Shown: in pieces, positions 40,164 to 42,253 of the stretch
How the letters are laid out: the number at the start of each line of letters is the position of its first letter
How positions within the stretch are numbered: position 1 is the first letter of the stretch
NCBI RefSeq assembly: GCF_000158915.1
Contig: NZ_GG657754.1
Location: 10,478,941-10,521,193 of the forward strand
Direction: 5' to 3'
Source: Streptomyces himastatinicus ATCC 53653
Lineage (GTDB): Bacteria; Actinomycetota; Actinomycetes; Streptomycetales; Streptomycetaceae
Length of the DNA stretch: 42,253 bases
The notes under the pieces: model-generated
What the model saw: only the letters and a program-made list of their open reading frames with translations
What the model was told of the DNA's origin: nothing
The model's database searches: none
Made by a program: the position numbers and the translations under genes

Positions 40164-41615
40164 GTGCGATCCCGTTCTCTCTCCGCCGTCGCGCGCTGCG
40201 CGACGGTGGTCGCGCTTGTGACCACCCCCCTCTTACTCGCCGCCCCCTCGGCGGGCGCCGCCGAAGGGCGCACCACCGCCGCGGCCTCCGCGCCACGGGT
40301 CGACTTCAACAAGGACGGTTACGCCGACCTCGCCGTCTCCGCGCCGAGCGGCACCGTGGGCGGCCAGGCCAAGGCCGGTTACGTCGCCGTCGTCTACGGC
40401 TCGGCCTCGGGTGCGAACACCGGTCACCGACAGGTCGTCAGCCAGGCCACCGAGGGCGTCCCGGGCGATCCCGCCGCGTCCGCGCGCTTCGGGGACACCA
40501 CCGTGGCCCGCGACCTGGACGGCGACGGATACACCGATCTGGCGGTCCAGACGGGTAACAAGCCCGCCGTCACGGTCCTGTGGGGCTCGGTGAACGGGCT
40601 GACCGGCGGCACCGAGCTGCCCGCCGGGGACGGCGACTCGTTCGGCTACAGCGCCATCGCGGGCGGCGACTTCAACGGCGACGGCCAGGCCGACCTGGTC
40701 GACACCGTCACCCTCAACGAAGGCACTGACGACGAGTCGGCCGGACTGCGCGTCCGCTTCGGCCCGTTCACCCGTGACGGCAAGGACGCGGGCAGTACCG
40801 TCGGCGACACCGGCCGGTTCGACGTGCCGACCAGCCTGACCGCGGGCGACATCACCGGCGACGGCAAGGACGACCTCGTCTCCACCCACGCCTTCGAGGA
40901 GATGTCGCAGTCCACCCTGTTCTTCAAGGGTGGCGCGGAGCTGGCGAAGCCCGTCAACCTCACGGACGCCGCCTCCGCCGCCATCGGCGACGTCGACAAG
41001 GACGGCCACGGCGACCTGGTCCTGCGGACCGTCCCCGACGACATCGTAGAGAACCTCCCGTACGACCACGGCACCCTGAAGGTCCTCTACGGCACGGCCT
41101 CGGGCCCGAGCACCACCCGCACCGCGACCATCGACCAGAACACCGCGGGCGTGCCGGGCGTCAACGAGGACGGCGACCAGTTCGGCGCCTCGCTCAGCGC
41201 CGACGACGTCAACGGCGACGGCTACGCGGACGTCGCGGTCGGCATCCCGTACGAGGACCTGGAGGCCGGTCAGAAGGACGCGGGCAGTGTCGTCCAGCTG
41301 TACGGCGGCTCGGGCGGGCTGTCCGGCGCCGGTGCGCAGGCGTTCACCCAGGACACCGCCGGGGTCCCGGGCGTCGCGGAGGCGGGCGACTACTTCGGCG
41401 CGGCGGTCCAGCACGCCGACACCGACGGCGACGGCAAGGCCGACCTGTCCGTGGGTGCCCCCGGCGAGGACGGCGCCCAGACCTCCAGCGGTGCCGCCTG
41501 GGCGCTGCGCGGCTCGTCGGCCGGTCTCACGACCGACGGCATCGTCTCCTTCGGCCCCGACGGGCTCGGCGCCCCGGAAGCAGGCGCGGCCCTGGGCAGT
41601 GGTTTCCCGCGGTAA
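40164..41615 (+). CDS. Secreted FG-GAP/VCBS-repeat (integrin-alpha-like) beta-propeller protein
   Basis: 483 aa from GTG 40164 (GGAGG 4 bases upstream); an earlier start at 40086 would add nonsense residues. Signal peptide with hydrophobic VVALVTTPLLLAAPSA, cleaved near AGA-AE. Seven calcium-loop repeats follow: DFNKDGYADLAV, DLDGDGYTDLAV, DFNGDGQADLVD, DITGDGKDDLVS, DVDKDGHGDLVL, DVNGDGYADVAV and DTDGDGKADLSV, the full complement of a seven-bladed propeller. No catalytic domain is attached. Such proteins are extracellular, often calcium-dependent adhesion or binding proteins. The palindrome upstream may regulate it. Confidence 0.92.
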   Translation: MRSRSLSAVARCATVVALVTTPLLLAAPSAGAAEGRTTAAASAPRVDFNKDGYADLAVSAPSGTVGGQAKAGYVAVVYGSASGANTGHRQVVSQATEGVPGDPAASARFGDTTVARDLDGDGYTDLAVQTGNKPAVTVLWGSVNGLTGGTELPAGDGDSFGYSAIAGGDFNGDGQADLVDTVTLNEGTDDESAGLRVRFGPFTRDGKDAGSTVGDTGRFDVPTSLTAGDITGDGKDDLVSTHAFEEMSQSTLFFKGGAELAKPVNLTDAASAAIGDVDKDGHGDLVLRTVPDDIVENLPYDHGTLKVLYGTASGPSTTRTATIDQNTAGVPGVNEDGDQFGASLSADDVNGDGYADVAVGIPYEDLEAGQKDAGSVVQLYGGSGGLSGAGAQAFTQDTAGVPGVAEAGDYFGAAVQHADTDGDGKADLSVGAPGEDGAQTSSGAAWALRGSSAGLTTDGIVSFGPDGLGAPEAGAALGSGFPR

Positions 41616-41684
41616 CCCGATTGTCCCGATGCGTCGCGAACGCCGAACGATCCGCTGACCGCCGCTAGTTGACGATTCTTCATG

Positions 41685-41700
41685 TCTACTGGACGGTAGT
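41685..41700. promoter_or_regulatory. CTAC-N6-GTAG dyad at the GH5 gene start
   Basis: TCTACTGGACGGTAGT has CTAC/GTAG arms at the same spacing as BlaI-type site 1 but misses two consensus positions (no G/A after CTAC, no T before GTAG). It lies 5 bp before the GH5 ATG, so it could be an operator or overlap a leaderless promoter. Weaker than sites 1-3. Confidence 0.35.
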
Positions 41701-41704
41701 GTCC

Positions 41705-42253
41705 ATGGCGACGCATGCGACGCGAGGCATCGCGACTTCAGGCATACGGAACGGCCGGTCCCGAGCGGGCCGTACAGGGCTGCTCGGGGCGGCCGTTCTG
41801 CTGGTGGCCGCGATCGTGGCCCCGGGCTCCCCGGCGGCCGCGGCCGAGGCGCCCTGGTTCGACGGGCGGGCCGCGGACGAGGTGACCACGGACGGGACCC
41901 GGTTCGTCGACGGCCACGGCCGCGAGGTCGTGCTCCGCGGCTTCAATGTCTCCGGCGAGACCAAACTGGAGGAGAACAACGGCCTCCCCTTCGCCCGCGT
42001 CGCCGACGCCCGGAAGTCCGCCGCCGCGATGCGGAACCTGACCGGGGCGAACTCGGTGCGCTTCCTGCTCTCCTGGGCCCACGCCGAACCCCGGCCCGGC
42101 GAGGTGGACACCGCGTACCTGGAGCAGGTCACCGCCCAGATGAAGGCGTTCCTCGACGCCGGAATCCGGGTGTACCCCGACTTCCACCAGGATCTCTACT
42201 CCCGCCACATCTTCGACAAGGACAGCTGGTACAGCGGCGACGGCGCCCCGAAG
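41705..42253 (+). CDS. Secreted GH5-family glycosidase, endoglycoceramidase-like, N-terminal part
   Basis: Frame open to the window end (183 codons); GTG 41699 is an alternative start. Signal peptide: basic GRSRAGRTG then LLGAAVLLVAAIVAPGSPAA, cleavage near AAA-EA. The domain begins with FVDGHGREVVLRGFNVSGET, the (G)RGFN start of GH5 barrels, and continues VRFLLSWAHAEPRPG and YPDFHQDLYSRHIF. The FHQDLYSR motif is typical of GH5 endoglycosylceramidase/GH5_28-29-like enzymes. The acid/base and nucleophile Glu lie downstream of the window. Cellulase-like annotation is the fallback. Confidence 0.88.
   Translation, partial: MATHATRGIATSGIRNGRSRAGRTGLLGAAVLLVAAIVAPGSPAAAAEAPWFDGRAADEVTTDGTRFVDGHGREVVLRGFNVSGETKLEENNGLPFARVADARKSAAAMRNLTGANSVRFLLSWAHAEPRPGEVDTAYLEQVTAQMKAFLDAGIRVYPDFHQDLYSRHIFDKDSWYSGDGAPK

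Noticed and set aside
40290..41530. Regular repeats in the FG-GAP gene looking like a CRISPR or tandem array
   Set aside because: Repeats are coding calcium loops with protein-level periodicity and no identical spacers.

Overview
The window is very GC-rich, with GTG starts, frequent 4-base ATGA/GTGA overlaps, third-position G/C bias, Tat signals and TerD, TerB, LAL-regulator and DUF3500 families. This points to Streptomyces or a close actinomycete relative, probably an accessory or arm-like chromosomal region. I saw no rRNA, tRNA or CRISPR.

Region 1 (1-3700) is the 3' end of what looks like an isonitrile (isocyanide) biosynthetic cluster. It holds the C-terminus of an asparagine-synthase-type amidotransferase, a cytochrome P450, an IsnA/PvcA/DIT1-family isonitrile synthase and, 64 bp further on, a Tat-signal-bearing DJ-1/PfpI protein closely resembling isonitrile hydratase. 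A producer enzyme next to a predicted exported hydratase of the same functional group looks like a make-and-detoxify pair, and it is the most striking system here.

Region 2 (3712-13000) has a nitronate monooxygenase with a beheaded cupin regulator, an unrecognised 437-aa protein, and a benzoate-to-catechol operon, benABCD, followed by a large LuxR (LAL) regulator (BenR-like). Region 3 (13370-18710) is an MMPL transporter with a two-component system, then an MFS pseudogene.

Region 4 (18786-22146) has tatA, a BlaI-type repressor with an M56 (BlaR-like) membrane peptidase, and a divergent pair: a TerB-ArsR fusion and a TerD protein. One 16-bp dyad (core CTAC-N6-GTAG) occurs before blaI and twice in the terB-arsR/terD intergenic region, so I infer one BlaI-controlled stress module.

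Region 5 (22191-23800) is a frameshifted CobW GTPase with a cysteine-free L32 ribosomal protein and an upstream dyad, as in zinc-starvation (Zur) loci. Region 6 (23788-31120) has a P450, a solute-binding-domain protein, a redox HxlR/quinone oxidoreductase pair, IS5 and Nudix relics, a HAD hydrolase, a DadA-like oxidase and a truncated ornithine cyclodeaminase joined to an MFS stub. Region 7 (31142-42253) has GntR/DUF3500, a secreted GH43-CBM42 arabinofuranosidase with a clear promoter and operator, LysR, SDR, a TetR/oxidoreductase pair with three identical-type operators, two damaged metabolic genes, a perfect 32-bp palindrome, a seven-repeat FG-GAP secreted protein and the start of a GH5 glycosidase.

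At least seven loci are broken, mostly by internal deletions. Single-base shifts (22740, 39820) could instead be sequencing errors. All family calls are from reading motifs; no database search was run.
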